A stretch of 64,000 nucleotides of DNA from Streptomyces chartreusis (GTDB taxonomy: Bacteria > Actinomycetota > Actinomycetes > Streptomycetales > Streptomycetaceae): assembly GCF_008704715.1 (NCBI RefSeq), contig NZ_CP023689.1, forward strand, positions 8,246,001 to 8,310,000. The letters run 5' to 3'. Position numbers and translations under genes: made by a program. The notes beneath the pieces were generated by a model. The model was not told the DNA's origin, did no database searches, and saw nothing but the letters and a program-made list of their open reading frames with translations. The first letter of the stretch is position 1; each line of letters begins with the position of its first letter. This document shows, piece after piece, positions 31,946 through 39,460 of this stretch.

Positions 31946-33277
31946 GTGCTAGAAGGTTATCGGATCGAAGGGCGTCGCGCAGCCGAGATCGCGGCCAGCG
32001 TCGAGCGCGCGGTCGGCTCGGGCGACTTGGAGCCCGGCCAACTGCTGCCGCCCATGCGGGAGTTGGCGACCGACCTGGGAGTGAACCCCAACACGGTCGC
32101 CGCCGCCTATCGCGTCCTGCGTGAGCGCGGAGTGATCGAGACCGCCGGCCGGCGGGGCAGCCGGGTGCGGCCGAGGCCCGCCACGACCGGGCGTGAGTCC
32201 GTCCGGGTGGACGTGCCCGAGGGCGTCCGGAACGTGGCGAGCGGCAACCCGGACCCCGCTCTGCTGCCGTCCCTGGCGAAGGCGTTCGCGGCCGCTGCCG
32301 AGCTCGCCGACCGGGAACCGGTGCTGTACGGCGACGACCCCGTGGAACCGGAGCTGGCGCGCATCGCCCGCGCCCGCCTGGACGCCGACGGGGTGCCGGA
32401 AGGACCGCTCGCCGTCGCCTCGGGCTCGCTCGACGCCATCGAGCGCGTGCTCGGGGTCCATCTCAAACCGGGGGACACGGTCGCCGTCGAGGACCCCGGC
32501 TGGGGCAGCCTGCTCGACCTGATCCCGGCACTCGGCCTGCGCACGGTCCCCGTCGGGGTCGACGACGAGGGTCCGCTGCCCGACGACGTACGGCGGGCCC
32601 TCGACTCCGGCGCCCGCGCCCTGATCGTGACCGACCGCGTGCAGAACCCCACCGGAGCCGTGGTGAGTTCCACGCGCGCGCGTGCCCTGCGCTCAGTGCT
32701 GCGGCAGCACCCGGAGATCCTGCTGATCGAGGACGACCACGGCTACGGCATCGTCGACCTCCCCGTGCACCCGCTCGCCGGCACCACCCGCCACTGGGCC
32801 TTCGTCCGCTCGGTCGCCAAGGCGTACGGCCCCGACCTGCGGCTCGCCGTGCTCACCGGGGACGAGGTCACGGTCGACCGGGTGCGCGGCCGGCAGCGCC
32901 TCGGTGCCGGCTGGGTCAGCCGGCTGATGCAGCGGGCCGTGGTGCGGCTGTGGAGCGACGGCGCGGTCGACCCGGCGGCGGTGGCGGCGGCCTACGCCGT
33001 ACGCCGCGACCTGCTGATCCGGGCACTGGCCGAGCACGGCGTCCGGGCCCACGGCCGCAGCGGCCTCAACGTCTGGATCCCTGTCCCCGACGAGACGGGT
33101 GCCGTGGCCCGCCTGCTCCACGCCGGCTGGGCGGTGTCCCCCGGGGCCCGCTTCCGCACGAGCTCACCCCCCGGAATCCGCGTCACCACCTCGACCCTCA
33201 CGGACGCGGAGGCCGCCCCCTTGGCAGCCGCGGTGGCAACGGCGGTGGGCCCGGGCCCGACACGGAGTTACGTGTAA
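31946..33277 (+). CDS. MocR/PdxR-type regulator (GntR winged helix fused to aminotransferase domain)
   Basis: A PLP-dependent transcription factor of 443 residues. The GntR winged helix (about 5-75) has GDLEPGQLLPPMRELATDLG and VNPNTVAAAYRVLRERGVIE. The fold-type I aminotransferase domain has VEDPGWGSLLDLIPALGL, TDRVQNPTGAVVS, LLIEDDHGYGI and the PLP-lysine segment RSVAKAYGPDLRLAVL. Such proteins sense PLP or amino acids. The GTG at 31946 fits a leaderless transcript; an ATG at 31937 would add three residues. Being divergent from pyridoxamine-oxidase-like proteins makes vitamin B6 or a related cofactor a reasonable but unproven ligand. Confidence 0.92.
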   Translation: MLEGYRIEGRRAAEIAASVERAVGSGDLEPGQLLPPMRELATDLGVNPNTVAAAYRVLRERGVIETAGRRGSRVRPRPATTGRESVRVDVPEGVRNVASGNPDPALLPSLAKAFAAAAELADREPVLYGDDPVEPELARIARARLDADGVPEGPLAVASGSLDAIERVLGVHLKPGDTVAVEDPGWGSLLDLIPALGLRTVPVGVDDEGPLPDDVRRALDSGARALIVTDRVQNPTGAVVSSTRARALRSVLRQHPEILLIEDDHGYGIVDLPVHPLAGTTRHWAFVRSVAKAYGPDLRLAVLTGDEVTVDRVRGRQRLGAGWVSRLMQRAVVRLWSDGAVDPAAVAAAYAVRRDLLIRALAEHGVRAHGRSGLNVWIPVPDETGAVARLLHAGWAVSPGARFRTSSPPGIRVTTSTLTDAEAAPLAAAVATAVGPGPTRSYV

Positions 33278-33304
33278 GGCCCGAGGACGACAGCCAACCT
33301 CGAA

Positions 33305-33327
33305 GGGGCGCGGGGAACTGCGCGACC
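33305..33327. repeat. Dispersed intergenic repeat, copy 1
   Basis: A 23-bp sequence (starting GGGGCGCGGGGAACTGC) is present here and again, reverse complemented with no mismatch, at 62046-62068. Similarity extends imperfectly about 30 bp further on one side (GCCACA...CCGCAG...CCCAC). It lies between the MocR gene and the convergent EamA gene. I know this as a frequent intergenic element in Streptomyces genomes; its role is unknown. Confidence 0.8.
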
Positions 33328-33374
33328 AGCCACATCCGACCCGCAGCCGCCCACGATCCTCGCGCCCCCTCCCG

Positions 33375-34322
33375 TCAGGCGCTCCGTCTCACTTGGGTGA
33401 GCGCCGCACCCGCCAGCACGATCACCGCCCCCACCGGCGTCGACCAGGCGAGGGACTCACCGAGCACGGCAACCCCCGCAGCCGTGGCGATGACCGGAAT
33501 GAAGTAGGTGACCATCTGAGCCGTGGTCGGCCCCACTTCCGCGACCAGCCCGTACTGAAGCAGCACGGCGAGCCCGGTCCCGAGGGCACCCAGTGCCACG
33601 ATCGCCAACAGCGGGACAAGAGAGAACGACGTCGGCACGGACGTGAACAACGGGGTGACAACGGCCAGTTGAACCGTCGCCAGCAACAACTGCGCCCCCG
33701 TCAGCGACAGATGCGACTCCCCGGCCCCGGCGAGCGTCCGCCGGACGTAGATCCAGCCGATCGGATAGCTCAACGACGCCAGCAGCGCCATCGCCGTACC
33801 CGTGGCGTCCAGCCCGTGGAAGCCCTGCCAGGCTCCGAGCACCGTCAGCACCCCGATGAACCCGATGCCGAGCCCGGCCACCCGGACCCGCGTCGGCCGG
33901 TCCTCCGACAGCGCGACCATCGACAGGGCCATGCCCCACAGCGGCGACGTCGCGTTGCAGATGCCCGCCAGTGTGGACGGGATGGTCAGCTCGGAGTACG
34001 CGAACAGGGAGAACGGCAGCGCGTTCAGCAGGAACGCGGCCACCGTCAGATGCCCCCACGTGCGCGCCCCGCGCGGCAGCCGCTCCCGCTTCACCGCCAT
34101 CGCGGCCGCCAGCACCGCCGTACCGAACAGCAGCCGCCCCAGGGTGACCTGGAAAGGCGCGTACCCGTCGGTGCCGACCTTGATGAGCAGGAAGCTGAAA
34201 CCCCAGATCAGGGAGAGGGCGGCGAAGCGCAGCCGCCAGTCGAGGCGGCCACGGGAGCGAGGTGGGACGGAGGACGCGGACGCGGGCCCGGCCGCGTCGC
34301 GCGAGGCGGTGACGGTGGTCAT
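33375..34322 (-). CDS. EamA/DMT family exporter, third copy
   Basis: A ten-helix transporter of 315 residues with two EamA repeats: RFAALSLIWGFSFLLIKVG begins the first, and TYFIPVIATAAGVAVLGESL marks the second. The N-terminal 30 residues are Ser/Pro/Ala-rich and cytosolic. I chose the ATG at 34322 over a longer in-frame start because the upstream part runs into the divergent operator. It is divergent from a LysR regulator with a dyad between them, so it is probably that regulator's target. Third EamA protein within 6 kb, with low mutual similarity. Confidence 0.9.
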   Translation of the reverse strand: MTTVTASRDAAGPASASSVPPRSRGRLDWRLRFAALSLIWGFSFLLIKVGTDGYAPFQVTLGRLLFGTAVLAAAMAVKRERLPRGARTWGHLTVAAFLLNALPFSLFAYSELTIPSTLAGICNATSPLWGMALSMVALSEDRPTRVRVAGLGIGFIGVLTVLGAWQGFHGLDATGTAMALLASLSYPIGWIYVRRTLAGAGESHLSLTGAQLLLATVQLAVVTPLFTSVPTSFSLVPLLAIVALGALGTGLAVLLQYGLVAEVGPTTAQMVTYFIPVIATAAGVAVLGESLAWSTPVGAVIVLAGAALTQVRRSA

Positions 34323-34359
34323 GGCAGCAACCTTGCCGTCATCGACCTTGTAGCACAAT

Positions 34360-34383
34360 CGAGATTTCGCGCACGATATCTCG
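34360..34383. promoter_or_regulatory. Candidate LysR operator between EamA and LysR genes
   Basis: The inverted repeat CGAGAT-N12-ATCTCG lies midway in the 74-bp divergent gap, flanked by GTAGCA repeats (34350-34355 and 34384-34389). The symmetry and position are typical of LysR recognition sites. Confidence 0.6.
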
Positions 34384-34396
34384 TAGCATTGCTTAC

Positions 34397-35299
34397 ATGT
34401 TGAACCTGGAGCGCCTGCGCACCCTCGACGCCCTGGCCCGGCACGGCTCCGTCAGCGCCGCCGCCGAGGGGCTGCACATCACGACGTCGGCCGTCTCGCA
34501 GCAGATGTCGAAGCTGGAGCGGGAGGTCGGCCAACAGCTCCTGGCCAAGAACGGCCGGGGCGTACGGCTCACCGATGCCGGGCGGCTGCTCGCCGACCAC
34601 GCGGCACGCATCCTGTCGCAGGTCGAGCTCGCCCAGGCCGATCTGGAGGCGCAGCGTGGGCAGGTGGTGGGGGAGCTGCGGCTGGTCGCCTTCCCGACCG
34701 CCCTGCGAGGGCTGTTCCCCGCCGCGCTCACCGCGCTGCGCACCGACCATCCGGCGCTGCGCCTGACGACGCGCGAGCTGGAGCCCGAGTACGGGGTCGC
34801 CGCAGTGATGCGGGGCGACGCCGACCTGGCCGTCGTCCTCGACTGGTACAACAAGCCGCTGCCCATGCCGGAGGGGCTCGCCAAGGCGCCGATCCTCGAC
34901 GACCGCGTGGAGATCGCGATGCCCGAAGGGCACCCGCTCGCCGACCGGAGCGAGGTCGACCTGGCGGACTTCGCGGGCGACGAGTGGGTCGCCTGGCCCG
35001 AGGGCGAGTTCTGTCACGAGTGGCTGCTCTACACCCTGCGGACCAAGGGGATCGAGCCGCGGATCGCCCACCGCGCGGAGGAACACCACACCCAACTCGC
35101 CCTGGTCGCAGCCGGGTTGGGGGTGTGCGTGGCTCCCAGGCTCGGCCGTGACCCGATGCCGCTGGGCGTGCGCGCCGTGCCGGTGCGCAACCGCGTCCAC
35201 CGCTACATCTACGCGGTGTGGCGCGCCGACGCCGACCGCCGCCCGTCGATCCGGGCGGCGGTCCAGGCACTGCGGACGGCGGCCGAGAAGGTCGGCTGA
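34397..35299 (+). CDS. LysR family transcriptional regulator
   Basis: A regulator of 300 residues. The winged helix is at the extreme N-terminus (MLNLERLRTLDALARHGSVS, then AAEGLHITTSAVSQQMSKLE), followed by the linker helix and a co-inducer domain with LVAFPTALRGLFPAAL and RVEIAMPEGHPLADR. There is no Shine-Dalgarno before the ATG at 34397, so translation may be leaderless or weak. It is divergent from the EamA exporter, the arrangement seen for LysR-controlled metabolite exporters. The inducer is unknown. Confidence 0.93.
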   Translation: MLNLERLRTLDALARHGSVSAAAEGLHITTSAVSQQMSKLEREVGQQLLAKNGRGVRLTDAGRLLADHAARILSQVELAQADLEAQRGQVVGELRLVAFPTALRGLFPAALTALRTDHPALRLTTRELEPEYGVAAVMRGDADLAVVLDWYNKPLPMPEGLAKAPILDDRVEIAMPEGHPLADRSEVDLADFAGDEWVAWPEGEFCHEWLLYTLRTKGIEPRIAHRAEEHHTQLALVAAGLGVCVAPRLGRDPMPLGVRAVPVRNRVHRYIYAVWRADADRRPSIRAAVQALRTAAEKVG

Positions 35300-35354
35300 A
35301 TCCCGGCCTCGGCCGAGCCGAGCCCGACCCCGTTCGCGTGGAACCCGCCCCTTG

Positions 35355-35819
35355 CTAGGACCCCAGCTTCCGGAAGTCCCAGGACACGATCTTCTCGGGA
35401 GTCAGCCGTATCCAGGCGTGCCGGCCGTCGTGCGGCATCTCGTCGAGGCCGAAGTTCTTGCGGGCGAACAGCGTCTCGGGCACGTCGAGTTCGGCGCGCA
35501 GCTCGCCCACGCGCGGCGCCTCGCCCACGAAGTCGACGGTGCCGGACAGCTCGACGCCGCGCAGCTGCTCGTACTCCTCACCCGTGTCGATCACGATCGC
35601 GACCCGCGGATCGCGCCGCAGATCCGTCCACCGCTTGCTGCGGACGACCGAGTACAGCCACAGCGAGTCGCCGTCCCAGGCGAACCACAGGGCGCTGACA
35701 TGCGGAAAGCCGTCGGTGGACACGGTGGCGACCCGGCAGGTGCGCTGCTCGGTGAGGAACTCGTCCAGCTCACCGGGCGTCATCATGATCTTCCGGCCCC
35801 GGCGCTGAGTGACGGTCAT
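35355..35819 (-). CDS. PPOX-class FMN/F420-dependent oxidoreductase, 154 aa
   Basis: A small split-barrel protein. MMTPGELDEFLTEQRTCRVA is followed by TVSTDGFPHVSALWFAWDG, SVVRSKRWTDLRRDPRVAIV and the C-terminal HAWIRLTPEKIVSWDFRKLG. This is the usual order of actinobacterial PPOX-class enzymes that use F420 or FMN. The cofactor cannot be decided from sequence by eye. GAGGGGG precedes the ATG at 35819. It is divergent from an isochorismatase-like gene, with a dyad between them, and is the third split-barrel protein in 5 kb. Confidence 0.88.
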   Translation of the reverse strand: MTVTQRRGRKIMMTPGELDEFLTEQRTCRVATVSTDGFPHVSALWFAWDGDSLWLYSVVRSKRWTDLRRDPRVAIVIDTGEEYEQLRGVELSGTVDFVGEAPRVGELRAELDVPETLFARKNFGLDEMPHDGRHAWIRLTPEKIVSWDFRKLGS

Positions 35820-35860
35820 ACGTCCCCCTCTTCTCTCACGTCGTGCCAGAGGAGAGATCC

Positions 35861-35877
35861 TCTGACATCACGTCAGA
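35861..35877. promoter_or_regulatory. Palindrome in the PPOX/isochorismatase divergent region
   Basis: TCTGAC-N5-GTCAGA is a perfect 6-bp dyad. Just upstream, AGAGG-N6-CCTCT (35848-35863) forms a second, overlapping dyad. Both lie between the two divergent starts and suggest a shared regulator that is not encoded next door. Confidence 0.5.
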
Positions 35878-35979
35878 AAAGGATGAGTCGTCTTCCGTCC
35901 ACGCGCAATGGTGGTTCCGTCCTTGCGCGTTGATGGCTACGCTCGCCGGCCACGCCGCCGTCGGGCACAGGGGGACCCC

Positions 35980-36621
35980 ATGCCGTCGAACGACCGACTC
36001 AGCGCACTGCTCGACCCCGCCACCACCGTCCTGATCACCGTCGAATGCCAGCAAGGCGTCGTCGGACCGGACAGCGCCCTGCCCGAACTCGCCAAGGAGG
36101 CAAGGGACTCGGGCGTCCTCGCCAACGTCGCCAGGCTGGTGACCGCGGCCCGCGCGAGGGGCGTCCAGGTGATCCACGCGATCGCCGAACGCCGCCCCGA
36201 CGGCCGCGGCGCCAACCGCAACGCCCGCCTCTTCCGCGCCGCCGAACGGCTCCCCGTCCAACAGCTGACCGGCACCGACGCGGTACGCGTGGCGGAGCCG
36301 ATCGAGGTCGCCGAGGAGGACCTCGTCGTACGGCGGTTGCACGGGCTGTCGCCGATCCAGGGCACCGATGTCGACGCGCTGCTGCGCAACCTGGGCTGCC
36401 GCACGCTCGTGATCACCGGAGTCTCGGCCAACGTCGCGATCCCAAACGCCGTGTTCGACGCCGTCAACCGCGGCTACACGGCCGTCGTGCCCACGGACGC
36501 CATCGCGGGAGTGCCCTCCGACTACACCCCCGCGATGATCAGCCACACCCTCGCATTGGTCGCCACGGTCGCGACCACGGACGAGGTGCTGGGCTGTTTC
36601 GCGCGTCCGAGCGGGGCCTGA
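35980..36621 (+). CDS. Isochorismatase-like hydrolase family protein lacking the catalytic cysteine
   Basis: An alpha/beta protein of 213 residues in the isochorismatase/cysteine hydrolase superfamily. The N-terminal strand that usually carries the catalytic Asp reads VLITVECQQGVVG, with Glu in its place. The segment that normally holds the nucleophile (GvxTnvCV) reads ITGVSANVAIPNAVFDA, so Ala replaces Cys. True isochorismatases also lack this Cys, but nicotinamidase-type enzymes need it. It is therefore either an isochorismatase-type hydrolase or a non-classical member. GGGGGA precedes the ATG at 35980. No siderophore genes are adjacent. Confidence 0.85.
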   Translation: MPSNDRLSALLDPATTVLITVECQQGVVGPDSALPELAKEARDSGVLANVARLVTAARARGVQVIHAIAERRPDGRGANRNARLFRAAERLPVQQLTGTDAVRVAEPIEVAEEDLVVRRLHGLSPIQGTDVDALLRNLGCRTLVITGVSANVAIPNAVFDAVNRGYTAVVPTDAIAGVPSDYTPAMISHTLALVATVATTDEVLGCFARPSGA

Positions 36622-36640
36622 GCCCGTCCGGTGCCGCCGG

Positions 36641-37135
36641 TCAGGCCAGCGTGATCGAGTCGCCCGACACGCTGATCTGCTTGGCGGCCAGCGGCTGCGT
36701 CGCCGGCCCCTTCTTCACGCTGCCGTCGAGCACGGAGAACTGACTGCCGTGACAGGCGCAGGAGAGGGTGTCCTCCTTCAGGTCCGTCATCGGGCAGTTC
36801 TGGTGGGTGCAGATCGTCGAGAAGGCCTTGAAGTCGCCGGCCGCGGGCTGCGACACGACCACCTTCTCGTCGCTGAAGACCTTGCCCGAGCCCTCCGGGA
36901 TGTCGGCGGTCTTCGCGAGCGCCGCGCCACCCGCGCCGGCGTCGGCCGAGGAGCCGCCGCCCGACTCGGTGGTCGCGCCGCCGCCGGCGGCGGCACCCTG
37001 TTCGGTCGAGGAGTCGGACGCTCCGTCGTCCGATCCGCACGCGGTCAGCGCAGCGGCGAGCCCGGCCGCGCCGACCGCCGCCACGACGGTACGGCGGCTC
37101 GGTCGCGACACCGGCTGAACGAATTCGCTGGTCAT
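36641..37135 (-). CDS. Rieske (2Fe-2S) domain lipoprotein with Tat signal
   Basis: An exported iron-sulfur protein of 164 residues. The signal SRPSRRTVVAAVGAAG with twin Arg and the lipobox LTAC (Cys33) predict Tat export and lipid anchoring. A flexible Gly/Ser/Ala linker (about 35-70) precedes the Rieske domain. Its cluster ligands lie in CTHQNC and CACHGSQF. It ends with QISVSGDSITL. GGAAGG precedes the ATG at 37135. It could shuttle electrons at the outer face of the membrane, but no partner oxidase is adjacent. It converges on the isochorismatase-like gene. Confidence 0.93.
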   Translation of the reverse strand: MTSEFVQPVSRPSRRTVVAAVGAAGLAAALTACGSDDGASDSSTEQGAAAGGGATTESGGGSSADAGAGGAALAKTADIPEGSGKVFSDEKVVVSQPAAGDFKAFSTICTHQNCPMTDLKEDTLSCACHGSQFSVLDGSVKKGPATQPLAAKQISVSGDSITLA

Positions 37136-37355
37136 GCTGACGTTCCTTCCCGTCATTCGTGATCTGCCGAGAGGTACGGTCCTTTGGGACCGGCTGTTCA
37201 GACGATGTCGAAATCCTGACCCGGTCCGGCCGGGAGATGGGTAAAGCGGAGCTGTCGGTTCACTGTCCGGAGCTGTCGATCCGCTGTCGACGCCGACGCA
37301 CCGCCGCCCGCCGGGGCCGCCCCCGACGCCCTCCCCGCGCCAGTAACCTGGGGCG

Positions 37356-38120
37356 ATGCTCAAGGAAGTCATCGCGACCCGCTACATCACGCCCCTGCGT
37401 GAGGGCGGCTCACTGCCGGGACTCGTCGAAGCCGACGACTTCGGGACGTACGTCATGAAGTTCACCGGCGCCGGACAGGGCCGCAAGACGCTGATCGCCG
37501 AGATCGTCGTCGGCGAACTCGCCCGCAGGCTCGGGTTCCGGGTGCCCCGGCTGGTGACCGTGGAGCTCGACCCGGTGCTGGGGCTCGGCGAACCCGACCA
37601 GCAGGTGCAGGACCTGCTCCGGTCCAGCGGCGGCACCAACCTCGGGATGGACTTCCTCTCCGGCGCGCTCGGCTTCGACCCCCTCGCCTTCGAGGTGAGC
37701 GCCGAGGAGGCCGGCCGGATCGTGTGGTTCGACGCGCTGGTGAACAACGTCGACCGCTCCTGGCGCAACCCCAACCTGCTGATGTGGCGGCGCGATCTGT
37801 GGCTCATCGACCACGGCGCCACCATGATCTGGCATCACAACTGGCCCGGGGCGCAGGCCTCGGCGGAGCGCGCCTACGACGCCTCCGACCATGCCCTCGC
37901 CTCCTTCGCGCCCGAAGTGCGCGCCGCCGCCGCCGAGTTGGCGCCGCTGGTCACCGAGGAACTGCTCGCCGAGGTGACCGCCGAGGTCCCGGACGCCTGG
38001 CTGGCCGAGGAGCCCGGCTTCGACACCCCGGACGACCTCCGCCGGGCCTACGCGGGACTGCTGCTGGCCCGCGCCGCCGGCATCCATGAGCGCGTCACCG
38101 GAATCGAGGAGAGCAAGTGA
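37356..38120 (+). CDS. HipA-like kinase domain protein, 254 aa
   Basis: A compact protein matching the HipA C-terminal-like kinase core. YVMKFTGAGQGRKTLIAE resembles the ATP-binding region. DALVNNVDRSWRNPNLL (about 126-142) contains the catalytic Asp133 and Asn138, and LIDHGATM holds the metal-binding Asp152. It lacks the full-length HipA N-subdomain and has no HipB antitoxin gene beside it. Instead it overlaps a DUF3037 gene by 4 bases. HipA kinases phosphorylate proteins such as glutamyl-tRNA synthetase, but substrates of this short group are unknown. Confidence 0.87.
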   Translation: MLKEVIATRYITPLREGGSLPGLVEADDFGTYVMKFTGAGQGRKTLIAEIVVGELARRLGFRVPRLVTVELDPVLGLGEPDQQVQDLLRSSGGTNLGMDFLSGALGFDPLAFEVSAEEAGRIVWFDALVNNVDRSWRNPNLLMWRRDLWLIDHGATMIWHHNWPGAQASAERAYDASDHALASFAPEVRAAAAELAPLVTEELLAEVTAEVPDAWLAEEPGFDTPDDLRRAYAGLLLARAAGIHERVTGIEESK

Positions 38121-38566
38121 GCGAGCGACACATTCACATGGCCGGCCATGTGGTCGAGCGCCACATCATCCGCGGCAGCGAGTCGAACGACCGGGACGTC
38201 TTCGAGTACGTCCTCCTGCGCGTCGTGCCCCGCGTCGAACGCGGCGAGTGCATCAACGCGGGCGTACTGGTGTACTGCCGGCCCCAGGGCTACGTCGGTG
38301 CCCGCACCCATCTGGACGAGGCGCGGCTGCTCGCCCTCGACCCGGACGCCGACGTGGCCGGCATCCGGGCCGCACTCGGGGCGGTCGAGCGGGTCTGCGG
38401 CGGCAGTGAGGAGGCGGGGCAGGCGGCCGGTGACGACGCCGGGCGGCGCTTTCGCTGGCTCATCGCGCCCCGCTCGACGGTCGTGCAGCCGGGCCCCGTG
38501 CACACCGGGCTCACCTCCGATCCGGCGGCCGAGGCCGAACGGCTGCTGGAGCTGTTGGTGAAGTGA
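38117..38566 (+). CDS. DUF3037 family protein coupled to HipA-like kinase
   Basis: A 149-residue protein matching DUF3037: FEYVLLRVVPRVERGECINAG (shown to its core), VLVYCRPQGYVGARTHLDE, and RFRWLIAPRSTVVQPGPVHTG. The GTG start at 38117 lies inside the GTGA that stops the kinase gene, so the two are translationally coupled. The constant pairing suggests that DUF3037 is a partner, substrate or regulator of the kinase. Its biochemical role is not known. No membrane or signal segments are seen. Confidence 0.88.
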   Translation: MSERHIHMAGHVVERHIIRGSESNDRDVFEYVLLRVVPRVERGECINAGVLVYCRPQGYVGARTHLDEARLLALDPDADVAGIRAALGAVERVCGGSEEAGQAAGDDAGRRFRWLIAPRSTVVQPGPVHTGLTSDPAAEAERLLELLVK

Positions 38567-38602
38567 CGGATCAGGTAATGGATCACATGCGCGCGGCCAC
38601 CG

Positions 38603-38661
38603 TTGACACCGCGTGCCAGGACTTCTAGCGTCACGTCCATCGAAGGTACTAAGCGGTCGCT
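38603..38661 (+). promoter_or_regulatory. Promoter and palindrome upstream of the SDR operon
   Basis: TTGACA (38603-38608) and TAGCGT (38626-38631) are separated by 17 bp, a near-consensus housekeeping promoter. Downstream, in the untranslated leader, AGCGGTCGCT (38652-38661) is an imperfect palindrome with perfect AGCG/CGCT arms, placed where a TetR-type repressor could block elongation. No such regulator is adjacent. Confidence 0.6.
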
Positions 38662-38679
38662 CACCGAGGAGAGTCTCTG

Positions 38680-39441
38680 ATGTCCACCACTGATCAGCGG
38701 GTCGCCGTAGTCACCGGCGGAGCGCGCGGGATCGGCGCCGCCACCGCCGTACGGCTGGCCGCCGAGGGGCGCGCGGTCGCCGTGATCGACCTCGACGAGG
38801 CCGCCTGCAAGGACACCGTGGAGAAGATCACCGCGGCCGGCGGCAAGGCCATCGCGGTCGGCTGCGACGTCTCCGACGAGGCGCAGGTCGAGGCCGCCGT
38901 CGCGCGGATCGCCGAGGAGCTCGGTGCCCCGACGATCCTGGTCAACAACGCGGGCGTGCTGCGCGACAACCTGCTGTTCAAGATGAGCGTCGCCGACTGG
39001 GACACCGTCATGAACGTCCACCTGCGCGGCGCCTTCCTGATGTCCAAGGCCTGCCAGAAGCACATGGTGGACGCGGGCTTCGGCCGGATCGTCAACCTCT
39101 CCTCGTCCTCCGCGCTCGGCAACCGCGGCCAGGTCAACTACTCCGCCGCCAAGGCCGGCCTCCAGGGCTTCACCAAGACCCTCGCCAAGGAGCTCGGCAA
39201 GTTCGGCGTCACCGCCAACGCCGTCGCCCCGGGCTTCATCGCCACCGAGATGACCAAGGCCACCGCCGACCGCGTCGGCATGGGCTTCGAGGACTTCAAG
39301 GCCGCCGCCGCCACCCAGATCCCGGTGGCCCGCGTGGGCGAGCCCGACGACATCGCCAACGCCATCGCCTTCTTCACTGGCGAGGCGGCCGGGTTCGTCT
39401 CCGGCCAGGTGCTGTACGTCGCCGGCGGACCGCTCGACTAG
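38680..39441 (+). CDS. SDR family oxidoreductase, FabG-like (3-oxoacyl-ACP reductase type)
   Basis: A classical short-chain dehydrogenase of 253 residues. It has the NAD(P) loop TGGARGIGAATA, the NNAG motif, and the catalytic Ser-Tyr-Lys in NLSSSSALGNRGQVNYSAAK. The C-terminus is FVSGQVLYVAGGPLD. Asp in VAVIDLDEA after strand 2 suggests NAD preference. GAGGAG precedes the ATG at 38680. It is followed after 19 bases by a second SDR. FabG-like naming reflects similarity only; the substrate is probably an acyl-CoA or other 3-oxo compound. Confidence 0.9.
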   Translation: MSTTDQRVAVVTGGARGIGAATAVRLAAEGRAVAVIDLDEAACKDTVEKITAAGGKAIAVGCDVSDEAQVEAAVARIAEELGAPTILVNNAGVLRDNLLFKMSVADWDTVMNVHLRGAFLMSKACQKHMVDAGFGRIVNLSSSSALGNRGQVNYSAAKAGLQGFTKTLAKELGKFGVTANAVAPGFIATEMTKATADRVGMGFEDFKAAAATQIPVARVGEPDDIANAIAFFTGEAAGFVSGQVLYVAGGPLD

Positions 39442-39460
39442 GGATCAGGGATACGCGGAA

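Noticed and set aside
37356..38120. HipA-like gene as a classical HipBA toxin-antitoxin
   Set aside because: No HipB-type helix-turn-helix gene is adjacent, and the protein is much shorter than HipA; only a kinase-like core is supported.
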